Both the position numbers and the translations under genes were made by a program. A stretch of DNA of 64,000 nucleotides from Oceanispirochaeta sp963676905 (GTDB taxonomy: Bacteria > Spirochaetota > Spirochaetia > DSM-2461): positions 1,612,001-1,676,000 of the forward strand of contig CAXXVE010000001.1 in assembly GCA_963676905.2 (NCBI GenBank), in the 5' to 3' direction. Each line of letters starts with the position of its first letter. Positions within the stretch are counted from its first letter, which is position 1. Below are positions 43,028 to 53,800 of the stretch, piece after piece. Under the pieces are notes generated by a model. The model saw only the letters and a program-made list of their open reading frames with translations. It made no database searches and was not told the origin of the DNA.

Positions 43028-43068
43028 TCAGGTCGCTTATTTAAGATGAAAGCAAAGGTAGGATAGAT

Positions 43069-43296
43069 ATGTCTCGAAAATGTGAAATCTGTGGAAAAGG
43101 TACTGTTGCGGGACACAGTGTACCCAGAAAGGGTCTTCCCAAGAAGAAAGGTGGAGCCGGTCAGCATATCGGTGTAAAGTCCAAAAGGACTTTCAAACCT
43201 AACCTTCTGAAGATAAAAGCCCTTGTATCTGGTACACCCAAGTCCATGAAAGTCTGTACCCGCTGTCTTAAGGCAGGAAAAGTAGTAAAAGCTTAA
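43069..43296 (+). CDS. rpmB: 50S ribosomal protein L28
   Basis: A 75-residue ribosomal protein. Opening SRKCEICGKGTVAGHSV and the later VCTRCLKAGKV give two CxxC pairs, so it is the zinc-binding form of L28. The length and basic middle (RTFKPNLLKIK) are normal. It is transcribed alone from a strong promoter and converges on the metallo-hydrolase gene. Confidence 0.96.
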   Translation: MSRKCEICGKGTVAGHSVPRKGLPKKKGGAGQHIGVKSKRTFKPNLLKIKALVSGTPKSMKVCTRCLKAGKVVKA

Positions 43297-43318
43297 TTTG
43301 CTATTATTCATATTTCAG

Positions 43319-44083
43319 TTAATCAGGGATGTCTAATTGCAGACCGTCCCAGGCTGGTTCTACTCCTTCGGGAAGATCAGCCTTTAACTGAAAGTGATCC
43401 ACATCATGACATAAATGTGTCAGATAAGCCCGTTCAGGGCTTATTTTTTTTATAACTTCCAAAGCTTCCGGAATAGAAAAGTGTGTTTCATGGGGTCTGT
43501 ATCTGAGAGCCCCCAGCACAAGAGTTTTCACTCCATTCAAAAGTTCCATTGATGATTCGGGTATGGCGCTGCAGTCTGTTATATAGGCGAAGTTTCCGAT
43601 TCTGAATCCCAGGATTTCCAGATTTCCGTGATAAACAGGAACGGGAGTGATCTCTATTCCTTGTGATTTTATATGTGATCCTGGTTCAATTTTGTTTATG
43701 GAAATCTGAGGAGTTCCGCCGCCCTGTCCGGGGGGATTGAATATATATGGAAACCGTTCCCTTATCTCTTTGCATACATCTTCTTTCGCCCATATTGGAA
43801 TTCTCTGTTTCCAGCTGAATGGCCGCAAATCGTCAATTCCATGAAGATGGTCGGCGTGGGCATGGGTAATCAAAACACTGTCAACTTCTTTGATCGATGC
43901 CCGGACCGTCTGGAGTCTGAATTCCGGGGTGGTATCAATTATAAGGCACTTTCCGTTTTTACGGATGCTTATGGAGCTGCGGTAGCGTTTGTTTTCAGGG
44001 GCATTCGAAGTACAGACGGCACAGCTGCAGCTTGCTACGGGGATGCCGTGGGAGGTTCCGGTTCCAAGTAAATCAATAATCAT
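43319..44083 (-). CDS. MBL-fold metallo-hydrolase (PhnP/RNase Z-like)
   Basis: A 254-residue metallo-beta-lactamase-fold phosphodiesterase. It begins LLGTGTSHGIP and has the metal motif HAHADH at 74-79 (H74, H76, D78, H79), YITDCS and a final THLCHDVDH. The group includes PhnP cyclic phosphodiesterases and RNase Z-like enzymes, and the exact substrate is unknown. Cysteines in CSCAVC near the N-terminus resemble the extra zinc site of PhnP. No phosphonate genes are nearby. Confidence 0.85.
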   Translation of the reverse strand: MIIDLLGTGTSHGIPVASCSCAVCTSNAPENKRYRSSISIRKNGKCLIIDTTPEFRLQTVRASIKEVDSVLITHAHADHLHGIDDLRPFSWKQRIPIWAKEDVCKEIRERFPYIFNPPGQGGGTPQISINKIEPGSHIKSQGIEITPVPVYHGNLEILGFRIGNFAYITDCSAIPESSMELLNGVKTLVLGALRYRPHETHFSIPEALEVIKKISPERAYLTHLCHDVDHFQLKADLPEGVEPAWDGLQLDIPD

Positions 44084-44242
44084 GTCTGTTATTCTAGCAG
44101 AATCCTGAAGCTATGTGTCATACTGGTTTACTTCCGTTATGATAATGATTAGAATTGAATATGTAGCTATCGTTCATTTATTCCTGCAATTGTTTCCTCA
44201 CGGTATGTCTGCTGTTAATACATAGTTGAGGAGTATTTTCAG

Positions 44243-46417
44243 GTGCATTTCAAATTGAAAGAATGCCTGTTTTTTTTATCTTTTCTGGTCTATATAGCTT
44301 CTTCGATTTCAGCCCAGAGTGATCTTACAACAGGTGTTCCAAGAGTTTACGGCATAGACTATAACGAGAAATATCGCAGTCCATTCTCTATAGGACTGGA
44401 ATATCAGAGCCTTTCGCCTTTGACAATCACATATGATGAAGAATACAGGATGAACGACTTCCGTTTGACAGGAGCCTACTCATTCAAGTTTATGCCTCAG
44501 CTTCAGCCTTTTGCAGGGATAGGTATCAAGCTTATCTCTCCCCTGAACGTAAGTGAGCTGGGAGATGCCGAGAGATTTGCCAACACGAGCTATTACGGGC
44601 TGGTCGGGGTAAACTATGTACATAAATTCAGCAAACAGTTTGAAGTGGGCGGGAAATTTTATCTTGGTCTGGGTCAGGCAGTTTTCCCCAATATCGATCT
44701 CATTGAGGAGCAGTCCAGAGGGGCTGCTGAGTTCACTACGGGAATTGCCGGAAGTGCCGCTTTTAATATCTCATACAATTTCAGCCTCAGTGCGAATCCC
44801 TCCCTCTCCTATGTCCGGTCACTGTCTCCCCTGGAGCGGTTTAACGGTTTCTATATTGGTCTTGGATTTTCTGTGTCCTACAGGGTGGGGACTGACCCGG
44901 ATGATCCCCGTTCTGAAATAAAGAGCATCAGATTCGGAGAGTTTACCCTTCCTCCCGTCTTTGCTTCCATGCAGAGTTATTACTCAAAAAACCCGGTTGG
45001 TGGAATAACTTTGACCAATACAGAGAAATTTCCAGTCTATGATGTTAATGTAAATTTTATGCAGGCAGGATATATGGATGCCCCCACAAAGGCTCCAATT
45101 GTTGCAGAGATCCTTCCCGGTGAAACTGTTACTGTAGACATCTTTGCCGCTTATAATCAGGAAGTCTTTTCTATCGAAGGAACAGCTCCCCTTACAGGAG
45201 AGCTTACTGTTGATTATACGGCTCGTGGAAATGCGGGAAACCAGACACAGACAGTCTCTTATGACCTGTATGACAAGGAGTCCCTTACCTGGGATGACGA
45301 CAGGAAAATGGCCGCATATATCACTCCGTCCGATTCGGCCCTGAGAAACTATGCAAGCTATGTCAGACAGAGTGCCAGAGATGTTCTCAACCCCGGATTG
45401 AACGAGACGCTTCAGGCAGGGCTCCAGATGTTCTACGGACTGACAGAGATCGGCTGTATTTATCAGAAGGACCCCACATCCCCCTTTGACGCCGCCCAGG
45501 ACAATCCTCTTGTTATCGATAAGGTCAGCCTTCCCAGAAGTACTCTAAAACGGGGTACAGGTGACTGTGACGACCTGACTGCACTCTACTGCAGCCTTCT
45601 GGAATCTGTGGGTATCGAAACTGCCTTTATCACAACCCCCGGTCATATCTATGCCGCTTTTAATACAAAGGAGCAGGTAAGGAATTTTCAGCAGATTCAC
45701 CCCGACAAGTCACGGACTCTGGTAATTGATGACGAGCTCTGGGTTCCTGTGGAGATCACTCTGATTGGAACCCTTGGTTTTGATCAGGCCTGGCAGGTCG
45801 GGGCGGACGAGTTTAACAAGTATGATAACGATACTGAAAAGAGAGCTTTTTACAGAACCCGTGATGCCCAGCAGATATACAGGCCTGTCGGTTTAAAGGA
45901 AACAGACCTGGGACTTCAGTATGGAGAGGGGGCAACTCTTGCCAGATCTGTGAATCAGGCTACCCGGGAACTGGTTAATACAATTATCGCCTATTATGAC
46001 CAGGTCGCCCGTGAAAAAGACAGCAAAAGCGGGTATAATACCCTTGGGACCATTTGTACCCAGTTTGGTGAGTACAACCGGGCAGAGCAGGCTTTCAACT
46101 ACGCACTCGCCCTGGATAGAAACTACCTGCCATCCAAAATGAACCTTGCCAATATTATGTTTCTGAAAGGGCAGTATCAGAATGCTCTGCGCCTCTATCA
46201 CAATGTGGAACAGGATTACCTTTCCCGTTCCAGAACCTCTTCTGCCGCTTATGCCCGTGTGGTTCTCAATCTGTCCAGATGCTACTACGAACTGCAGAAT
46301 TTTGATCAGTCCGCACAATATGCGGTTCTGCTGCAGGATCTGGACCCCACTCTGTTGAGGGATTATCCCTATCTGACTCAGGACGGGGTTTCTGCAGCCG
46401 CAGGGGAGGAGCAATGA
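44243..46417 (+). CDS. Exported barrel-transglutaminase-like-TPR protein
   Basis: A 724-residue exported protein, signal peptide about 1-24 ending SSISAQ. Residues 30-215 look like an eight-strand outer-membrane barrel or porin-like beta domain. Residues 225-345 are Ig-like. A transglutaminase-like cysteine domain follows with C442 in GTGDCDD, H468 in TPGHIYAAF and a likely E504 in WVPVEIT. The C-terminal part (about 590-710) contains TPR repeats. GTG start with GAGGAG nine bases before it. The stop overlaps the next gene by four bases. It could process or cross-link the two large partners; this is inference. Confidence 0.75.
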   Translation: MHFKLKECLFFLSFLVYIASSISAQSDLTTGVPRVYGIDYNEKYRSPFSIGLEYQSLSPLTITYDEEYRMNDFRLTGAYSFKFMPQLQPFAGIGIKLISPLNVSELGDAERFANTSYYGLVGVNYVHKFSKQFEVGGKFYLGLGQAVFPNIDLIEEQSRGAAEFTTGIAGSAAFNISYNFSLSANPSLSYVRSLSPLERFNGFYIGLGFSVSYRVGTDPDDPRSEIKSIRFGEFTLPPVFASMQSYYSKNPVGGITLTNTEKFPVYDVNVNFMQAGYMDAPTKAPIVAEILPGETVTVDIFAAYNQEVFSIEGTAPLTGELTVDYTARGNAGNQTQTVSYDLYDKESLTWDDDRKMAAYITPSDSALRNYASYVRQSARDVLNPGLNETLQAGLQMFYGLTEIGCIYQKDPTSPFDAAQDNPLVIDKVSLPRSTLKRGTGDCDDLTALYCSLLESVGIETAFITTPGHIYAAFNTKEQVRNFQQIHPDKSRTLVIDDELWVPVEITLIGTLGFDQAWQVGADEFNKYDNDTEKRAFYRTRDAQQIYRPVGLKETDLGLQYGEGATLARSVNQATRELVNTIIAYYDQVAREKDSKSGYNTLGTICTQFGEYNRAEQAFNYALALDRNYLPSKMNLANIMFLKGQYQNALRLYHNVEQDYLSRSRTSSAAYARVVLNLSRCYYELQNFDQSAQYAVLLQDLDPTLLRDYPYLTQDGVSAAAGEEQ

Positions 46418-49400
46418 TGAAAAAAATATTCAAAGGTATACTTTTAACCGTTTCGGCTCTGCTTTTTGTCTCCTGCCCCTCTCCTATGACAGAAGAGATT
46501 GTTCTTGCGGCTTCGGACAAACTGGCTCCTATAATCAGAGTCGTCTCTCCAAATAATTACGATACCTACCTTTCAGAGGTTGAATTTCAGGTTGTCGTGG
46601 ATGATGATGCAATAAGCAGCGGTGATTCCAGAGGGAACATTGCATCTGTTTCCTTCAGCCTTTCAAATGATGATTTCAGAGGTGGAAAGGTCAATATCTC
46701 TGCCGATGGCTCGGTCAGTCAGGACAGCTCAGCCGGCAGCAGTGTTATAGATTATAATAGCAGCACCGGGGCTGTTAATTTTTCATTCTCCACCATTGAA
46801 CCGAACATCCTTACAGGACTGCTTTCTGTGACGGTTTCAGTTACAGACAGAAATGGAAATACAACAGAAGAGAGAGTCTCCCTTGATGACAGCGAGGGGC
46901 CAGCGGTTGATTTTACAGTAACCAATGATGATGGTGATGAGAATGTATACCTGGGAGACCAGAACGTGTTTCTTACAGGTAATATCTACAATTCTAACCA
47001 GGACCTGACAACAAGCAGTGATATCAGGCGGATTTCCTGGAACATTGCAAATAATATTACATCGGAAATCATAGTGGATCAGGAAGAAACTTATACCGAT
47101 CCTTATGACACCGGCAGTGAGCTCTCCTACTATAACAGCAGCAGCGGTTTATATGAAAACAAGATCTCCGGATATCTTCTGGAAGCTGATGCAAATATCT
47201 TCAGCTTTGATGCGGATACAGGTGAAATTGCAGCAACCATATATATGAAGTCACAGCTGGAAGCCCTGGGTACAGTCAGTTTTTCTCTAACAGCGGAAGA
47301 CCTGAATGGTCATGAGACTAACGAAACGGTTTTATTGACGCCGGTGATGGATATTCCGGACCTTGTCGGGACAGATGCTCTTTCAGATACCTCCTTTGGT
47401 CATATCTCTCTTGCTCAAAGAACATCCGATCCGATTCATATCATAAGTGACACAAACTTCGATGAACTGACCCTTGGATATCAGATCAAGAGTGGTTCCG
47501 CGGTCACTGATATTATCTACCCCGATACAAGCGGTGTTGCTTCCACAAGCTATACTATCAATATTGACCCCAATCTCATAAGGAATTCCGGTGGTTCAGT
47601 TACTGATGATCTGGACTCCATATACACAGATGGGGCCCTTATCAGCCTGATTGTTCTGGCTGAGAACTCAGCCAGTTCCTCCGGGCAGAACAAGATAGCC
47701 CTCTCTCTTATAGAAGACAGCATTGGTCCCGTACTATCGGGTTTCTCACTGGAAAGCAATAATTCGAACACAGCGTATGCCGCTTCAGGCGACACCCTGG
47801 ACCTCTCCTTTTCCTTCAGTGAGAACAGGGCTCTTGTCAGTGATACCGAACTCTCCATAGGCGTCAATGTCGGGGGGCACTCCGCATCCACAAGCGGCGG
47901 TCTGGTGACAAGCTATTCAGAAAATGGCATCGCCTGGACTGACTGGAGCAGCTCCCAGAGCTCAGATGCCGATCTGCCTGTTACTATCACACTGCAGGAC
48001 CGTCTGGGGAACACCAATGTCTATACAAACAGCAGCAGTGAGATTGCGGACAAAATCATGTACTATTATGGAGATCCTGCTCTCACAAACGATGTTGATA
48101 TTTCGGGAAGTGAAGTAAAGGTCTCATTGATCAGCAGCAATTCTAATCCGGAGTATGCCCTTGCAGCCAATACTCTAAGCTTTTCTATTGCATCGGGACG
48201 GAAACTGAAGGTCCCCGCACTGACTGTTGGCGGAACTCCTGTTTCCTTCACAGCAGCTTCAGAGGGGGATACAACTTTTGCTGTAACAACAGCTGCCCTG
48301 TCCACACTCTTTGCCGATGACGGCACTGATGACGACAGGATTCCTTTCTCGCTGGTTCTGACAGATCTGGCAGGCAATGAACTTACAGTTACACAGGATA
48401 GTTCTCCCATGAGCTCACCGGTCACTCTTGATACCATCGATCCTGATGAGACAACAGCATCCATCTCCCTCTTTGCGACAGACGGTACAGGTGTTGTGGA
48501 CAGCTACCTGAACTCTTATGCCAACGGAGATGAGTCTGTAACTCTTACCTACCCTGGAATTGATACAAATTATGCGGGTTACACCTATACACTGACAGGA
48601 CCTGCCGGATTTACAGCGGTTACTGAAAACTCGCTGCAGACCTCCGGATCTGTCAGCCTGAGTCCTCAGCTGGCTCTGGCCAAGTCCGCATTCCCCGATG
48701 GAGTTTATACAATGGCGTTTACATTTTATGATTACGCCGGAAACAACAGCAGCAAGAGTTTCTCATTTACAGTGGATAGTGAAGCCCCGACAGTCAGCGG
48801 TATCGATTTCAGAAGCAGCTATGCCGATCATCCGCAGTATGTGAATCAGGATTCTGATCTTTTACTTGATTTTACCGCCACAGACAGTGTTTCGGGAGTG
48901 GTCAACGCTAACAGCACCGCAACGATCCTCGGGGCATCAGTCTCTCTGACTGATTCATCCGTCACAGACGGTTACAGCTATTCCGCAACAAAGACTATTT
49001 CTCCAAGTTATGATCCTTCCCCTGACAACTTTGAGGTTCCGGTTACCATAAATGTAGAGGATGCGGCAGGCAATGTCAGGTCCCTGACAGATGCTGACTT
49101 TGCCTCTGAAGAGAAAGTACTCTTCTACTCAACGAAGAACAGCCTGTCCAGTTATCTGAGCTTTACCTTCAATACCGGCTACCAGGATACGAACCGCAGT
49201 ACATACTGGATCAAAGAAGGAGAGAATATCACCATCGCCTACAGTGCCTCACGGGATATTGACATTTCCTCTCTGGAGGTTGACAGCAACAGCGCAGCAC
49301 TTGCGGGAACGACTTTCACCATTGCTCTGCCTTCCGGATTTTCTGACGGAGATACAGTCAGTTTTGATGTTGCATTCACTGACATGGCTGGAAACAGCTA

Positions 49401-50802
49401 TTCCGGTGCTATCGACACCGACAGTGCCTCTTTCTCTGTGAAAAATGACTCTGCTGTACCTGATGAAACCAAGGCTGTTATCTCACTGACCCCGGGGACC
49501 GGAGTGAACGGCGACTATCTGAACTCTTATGCCGATGCAAGTGAGACAGTCACTGTGGATGGAAGTCTGGTTGATCGTTCCCTTGTTTCCTATTCCTACG
49601 ATCTGAAGGATCCTGGCAGTGCAAGTATACAAACCGGTACAGATGTGGCTTATGATCAGGCGATTATCCTCAGCAGTGTGGCGGACAGCTGGACTGCCGG
49701 AGACTATACTCTGCAGCTTACGTTCAAGGATTCTATGGGAAATACAAGTTCATCCCATGCCGAATATGTGTTTACCGTAGACAGGGATATTCCTGTGCCG
49801 ACCATAAATAAGTCATCCGACAACTCGAAGCTGTCAATTTCTTTTGACGGTTTTGCAAGTGTAAGCGGTAGTGATTTCTCTCTCATCGCCACCAGTCCCA
49901 GCGGTTCTTTGATAACCGCTAGTGAAAGCGTCTCCTCCGGTGTTGTGACCTATACCTTCCTCAGTGTGGTTGATGGTATTGCCACGACTTTTGCTGGAGC
50001 GGACTATACGCTTACAGTCACACCTTCAGCCATAACCGATGCCGCTGGAAACATGTGCACAGGAAGCTACTCCGGTACCTATGATTCTCTAGCCGCTGCC
50101 GGAATAACTGCATCGCTCCTGAGCTCCTCTATCGTAAGGTCCGCCTCGGCAGCATCTGAAGTGTTAACATCTGAATCATCAGCATCCGGAACTGACTCAT
50201 CCCTCTCTTCACACAGATACTCTTCCGGCACATGGAGCCGCAGTTCCTCCGCAGCAATGCAGCAGAGCGGGGCTGACAACTCTGCACTTGATAATACAAT
50301 TGCCAGGGAAATTATTCAGGATTCTGACACTATCTCTGTTTCATCCTCTCCGTCTGGAGATTCTTATCTGCCTCCGTCTGCCAGTGCTGTTTCAGAACTA
50401 CCCGCCGGAATATCCGGTGTGAAGAGAGTCTCTGCCGTACCGGAGAACTTTTCTGCCAATGATACGGCGATAGTTTCTGCAGTATTTACGGAACTGCCTT
50501 CTGGCTCAGCTGATAACGGCTCTGTCGCATCTCAGGAACTTCTCCTGCCCGAAGCATTTACAATAGAATCACCTGATGGCATGAACGGTCTCTCTGAGTT
50601 CCGGAGGGACCCAGCGGAAGTTCTTACAGTAGCTGCAACACCTCTGCTTGCCGGTCCTGTTGTAGAAGTTGATATCAGTAATATCCCTGCAGAAGAAAAC
50701 GAGAACAGGACTCTCCTTATAATTGTTCTTCAGACGATTCTGATTCTTTCGGTTATCCCTCTCTCCATGGGGTTTATTAAAGTACTCAGGAAGTTAAGCT
50801 GA
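46414..50802 (+). CDS. Giant Ig-like repeat surface lipoprotein
   Basis: A 1462-residue protein. The lipobox LLFVSC places the lipid on C21. Nearly all the rest is Ser/Thr/Asp/Gly-rich beta sandwich repeats of bacterial Ig type, with repeated endings such as DYAGNNSSKSFSFTVDSEAP and DSMGNTSSSHAEYVFTVD. One module of about 117 residues occurs twice, marked by YLNSYA (bases 48508 and 49519). The part from about 1230 is serine-rich and probably unstructured, and the last 30 residues form a hydrophobic helix (about 1434-1453) with a basic tail, an unusual second anchor. It is probably an adhesin or envelope spanner made with its neighbours. Confidence 0.75.
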   Translation: MMKKIFKGILLTVSALLFVSCPSPMTEEIVLAASDKLAPIIRVVSPNNYDTYLSEVEFQVVVDDDAISSGDSRGNIASVSFSLSNDDFRGGKVNISADGSVSQDSSAGSSVIDYNSSTGAVNFSFSTIEPNILTGLLSVTVSVTDRNGNTTEERVSLDDSEGPAVDFTVTNDDGDENVYLGDQNVFLTGNIYNSNQDLTTSSDIRRISWNIANNITSEIIVDQEETYTDPYDTGSELSYYNSSSGLYENKISGYLLEADANIFSFDADTGEIAATIYMKSQLEALGTVSFSLTAEDLNGHETNETVLLTPVMDIPDLVGTDALSDTSFGHISLAQRTSDPIHIISDTNFDELTLGYQIKSGSAVTDIIYPDTSGVASTSYTINIDPNLIRNSGGSVTDDLDSIYTDGALISLIVLAENSASSSGQNKIALSLIEDSIGPVLSGFSLESNNSNTAYAASGDTLDLSFSFSENRALVSDTELSIGVNVGGHSASTSGGLVTSYSENGIAWTDWSSSQSSDADLPVTITLQDRLGNTNVYTNSSSEIADKIMYYYGDPALTNDVDISGSEVKVSLISSNSNPEYALAANTLSFSIASGRKLKVPALTVGGTPVSFTAASEGDTTFAVTTAALSTLFADDGTDDDRIPFSLVLTDLAGNELTVTQDSSPMSSPVTLDTIDPDETTASISLFATDGTGVVDSYLNSYANGDESVTLTYPGIDTNYAGYTYTLTGPAGFTAVTENSLQTSGSVSLSPQLALAKSAFPDGVYTMAFTFYDYAGNNSSKSFSFTVDSEAPTVSGIDFRSSYADHPQYVNQDSDLLLDFTATDSVSGVVNANSTATILGASVSLTDSSVTDGYSYSATKTISPSYDPSPDNFEVPVTINVEDAAGNVRSLTDADFASEEKVLFYSTKNSLSSYLSFTFNTGYQDTNRSTYWIKEGENITIAYSASRDIDISSLEVDSNSAALAGTTFTIALPSGFSDGDTVSFDVAFTDMAGNSYSGAIDTDSASFSVKNDSAVPDETKAVISLTPGTGVNGDYLNSYADASETVTVDGSLVDRSLVSYSYDLKDPGSASIQTGTDVAYDQAIILSSVADSWTAGDYTLQLTFKDSMGNTSSSHAEYVFTVDRDIPVPTINKSSDNSKLSISFDGFASVSGSDFSLIATSPSGSLITASESVSSGVVTYTFLSVVDGIATTFAGADYTLTVTPSAITDAAGNMCTGSYSGTYDSLAAAGITASLLSSSIVRSASAASEVLTSESSASGTDSSLSSHRYSSGTWSRSSSAAMQQSGADNSALDNTIAREIIQDSDTISVSSSPSGDSYLPPSASAVSELPAGISGVKRVSAVPENFSANDTAIVSAVFTELPSGSADNGSVASQELLLPEAFTIESPDGMNGLSEFRRDPAEVLTVAATPLLAGPVVEVDISNIPAEENENRTLLIIVLQTILILSVIPLSMGFIKVLRKLS

Positions 50803-50804
50803 TC

Positions 50805-53800
50805 ATGACGAGAAAGAGGGTGCTTCTTCTGTTGGCTGGTGCAGCTGTATTTACCACGGCTGCTGTGCTTATCAGCAGAGCCTCTGGAAGTGATCCTGAA
50901 ACCGACAGACCGGAGCATCATCTAATTCTCCAGAAGGATGTTCCTCAAACCTATAAGGAGGAGTCACAGCAGGATTCTGCCCCTGAGTCCTCCGTATCTA
51001 CTGATACTGTTCTACAGAGCGCTCCCCAGCAGGATACGATTCCTTTACTTTCTGAGAACTCTGATGCTGAAGCTTCCTCTCTAAAGGAGGAGCCGGTTTA
51101 CAATCCGGATGTACCTGACAAGCAGAATAATTTTGACAATCTACCAGCTTTGCTTCCGGATGAACCCCGGTCCATGCTGTCCGAGGCACCACTGCCATAC
51201 GGGCATAGCGATTTTCAGGCTGTTCCAGATTCAGATATCTATGAAACTTCCATGACAAGCGGAGATTCTGAGCCGAAACCGATGCCGATGGATGATACAC
51301 TTGTCATTGAGAGCCGTTACGCTCTGATTCCTGACGATTGGCGGAGCCTATTCCCCTTTATCGATGGATACTCCAGGCATCCAGATGAAAGCGGAAGTAC
51401 TGATGCGGCTGTGGAAGTAGCACCCGTTGTAGCAGCGGCTGATGAAGAACCTGAACCGGTGACAGAACCCTCTCCATCAGTGGAAGTCCCCGCTCTGTCT
51501 GACGGCCCGCAGATCCTGCTGACCAGCCCGAAGGCCGGCGGCTACTACCGGTCTTCTCTTTTACTGGAAGGGCAGTGCCTTCCTGTAAGCGGTGCCGGTG
51601 ATGACGGAAGAATCCGCTCTCTGAGCTGGAAGATTCCCGCCATGGGCGAGTATACAAATACAGTGTTTATGGATGAAGAGGGCCGGTTTCAGCTGGATCT
51701 GATGACAGCAGGCCTTTCCGGACCACAGGAGCTGATTCTTGAATCTGAAGATTTTTCCGGACGGAAGCGGCAGATTACGCTGATTCTGAAAGACGGCAGC
51801 CGTCCCCCTGAAATCCTGCCGGACAGAGACCAGGAGAGCCAGAGCTACGGAGCTCTTTACACAGTCAGAGGGCATGTGAAGGACAGTTATAGAGGAATTC
51901 CGGAACTTGAAGGACTGGAATCTCTATCGTACCGTCTGGTTCCACAGGACCGTGCCCTGAATGAAGAGCTTCTGACAGGAACCGTGGACTTAACTCCTGA
52001 CGGACAGTTTCAGCTTGTTCTGGATATGCGGGACAGGCAGGGGCCGCAGGTCCTTCAGTTGACAGTCAAGGGAAAGAACGGCTCATCCTCAGATCTGGGG
52101 ATATCTCTTGTTCCAGGTTCCGGAGACATTCCAAGTTTCACCATGACTCCCCAGGACGGACGTCTTGTGTTTGACTGGGATGAAGTCCCGGGAGCCCTTG
52201 AACAGAATATCTATCTCAGTGACAGAGCGTTGGAAGATCCTGGAGTCAATGCGGGAGCCGCATTCCGTGATGTAAAGCCGCCTCTTGTCATAGACAGATC
52301 TGTTAACGGCAGAAGGTATAGTGCCAGACTGGAGATCATGACTGATGAGGGCCGATTCTGGTCGAATGTCAGCTATGCAGTGCCTCTAGCTCCTGGAACA
52401 CTCTCCCTTCGGGCGGAAGGTGGATTTGAGCAGATCAGACTCAGCTGGGAAGAAATTCCGGGGGCAGAGAGCTTCCGGATCTGGCGGCGTACAGAGAGTG
52501 AGAGTGATTTCAAAGTTATAGCCGAAAGTATCAGCGGCAGCGAATATATAGATGCCACTGCGACCTACGGGACCGGATACTTCTACCGTATTGAGCCTGC
52601 AGCTGTTTCAGGACCGATGAGCTATGAAGTAACTGCTGCCAGCGTAGAATCTCCATCTGAAAAAATTACTCTGGCCTCACATTATAGACAGATCGTGCCC
52701 GAGAAAATCAGAGTTCAGGGATCCTATGCCTATGTTGCAGCAGGAGAGGGGGGCTTCCATATTATGGATATCTCCACTCCCCAGAAGCCTGAGAGCATCG
52801 GCTTTCTTGACCAGAAGGGTGTTGTTGATGTTTACCAGGGAGAGGAGTACCTATACCTTGCCTCCGGGCCTCAGGGATTTCAGATTGTAAATATTGAAGA
52901 GCCCACCCGTCCCTATGTTGTTCTCTCCAGGGTCACGCCGGATGCGCTATCCGTCGTGGGGCAGGGGGATCTAGTCTATGTGGCAGACAGTCTGCAGGGA
53001 CTTCAGATATTTGATGTCAGTGACCGCCAGAATCCCCAGAGGTTGAGCAGTCTGAGGGATCTGAAAATCTCCCAGCTGGCTCTGGAAGGTGAGTTTCTGT
53101 ATGGAGCGGGAGGGGAAGACGGTCTTGTAATGCTGGATATTTCTAATCCATACAACCCCTGGACCGTTCAGCTCTGGCATGATACCCCAGTGTATGATGT
53201 ACTTATCAATGAGAGCTATGCCTATCTGGCCTGCGGAGCAGAGGGCGTGGAGATCTATGAAATACTGGAACCCGGAAACTGGCGCAGAATCAGCAGGTTT
53301 GAATCTGTGGATGCCAGAATGATTCAGCTCTGGGACAATTTTGCCATGATTGCAGATGGGCGCGGAGGTCTGAGGGTTGTTGATGTTACCCATCCCGGGG
53401 AACCCCGGAATTACGGCATCTTCGGCGGGACTGACATCAAGGCTCTCGCAATGACTGATGAGTATGCCCTTCTGGCGGATGTGAGCGGTATGAAGGTAGT
53501 TCGAACCTATCTTTTTGGACAGTCATTTGTTCAGCGGCACTGGGATACTCCGGGGCGGGCCTACTCCGTATATGCAGAAGGATCAAGTCTCTGGGTTGCG
53601 GACAGGCAGGGAGGAGTGTCTCTTTATCAGGCAGGAAGCCCCGACAGAATAGGATATGATGCTCCGGTAAAGCATTTTGATACTGAATTTGCTGAGGATA
53701 TTCTAATACAGAGCAGTCTGCTCTATGTCGCTGATGGTCCGGGAGGGGTAAAGGTCTTCCGTATGGAAGATGAATCTCCTGTGGACAGTTATGCAGTTAC

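Noticed and set aside
43000..43311. Minus-strand open frame over rpmB
   Set aside because: Antisense to L28 and its promoter; no independent support.
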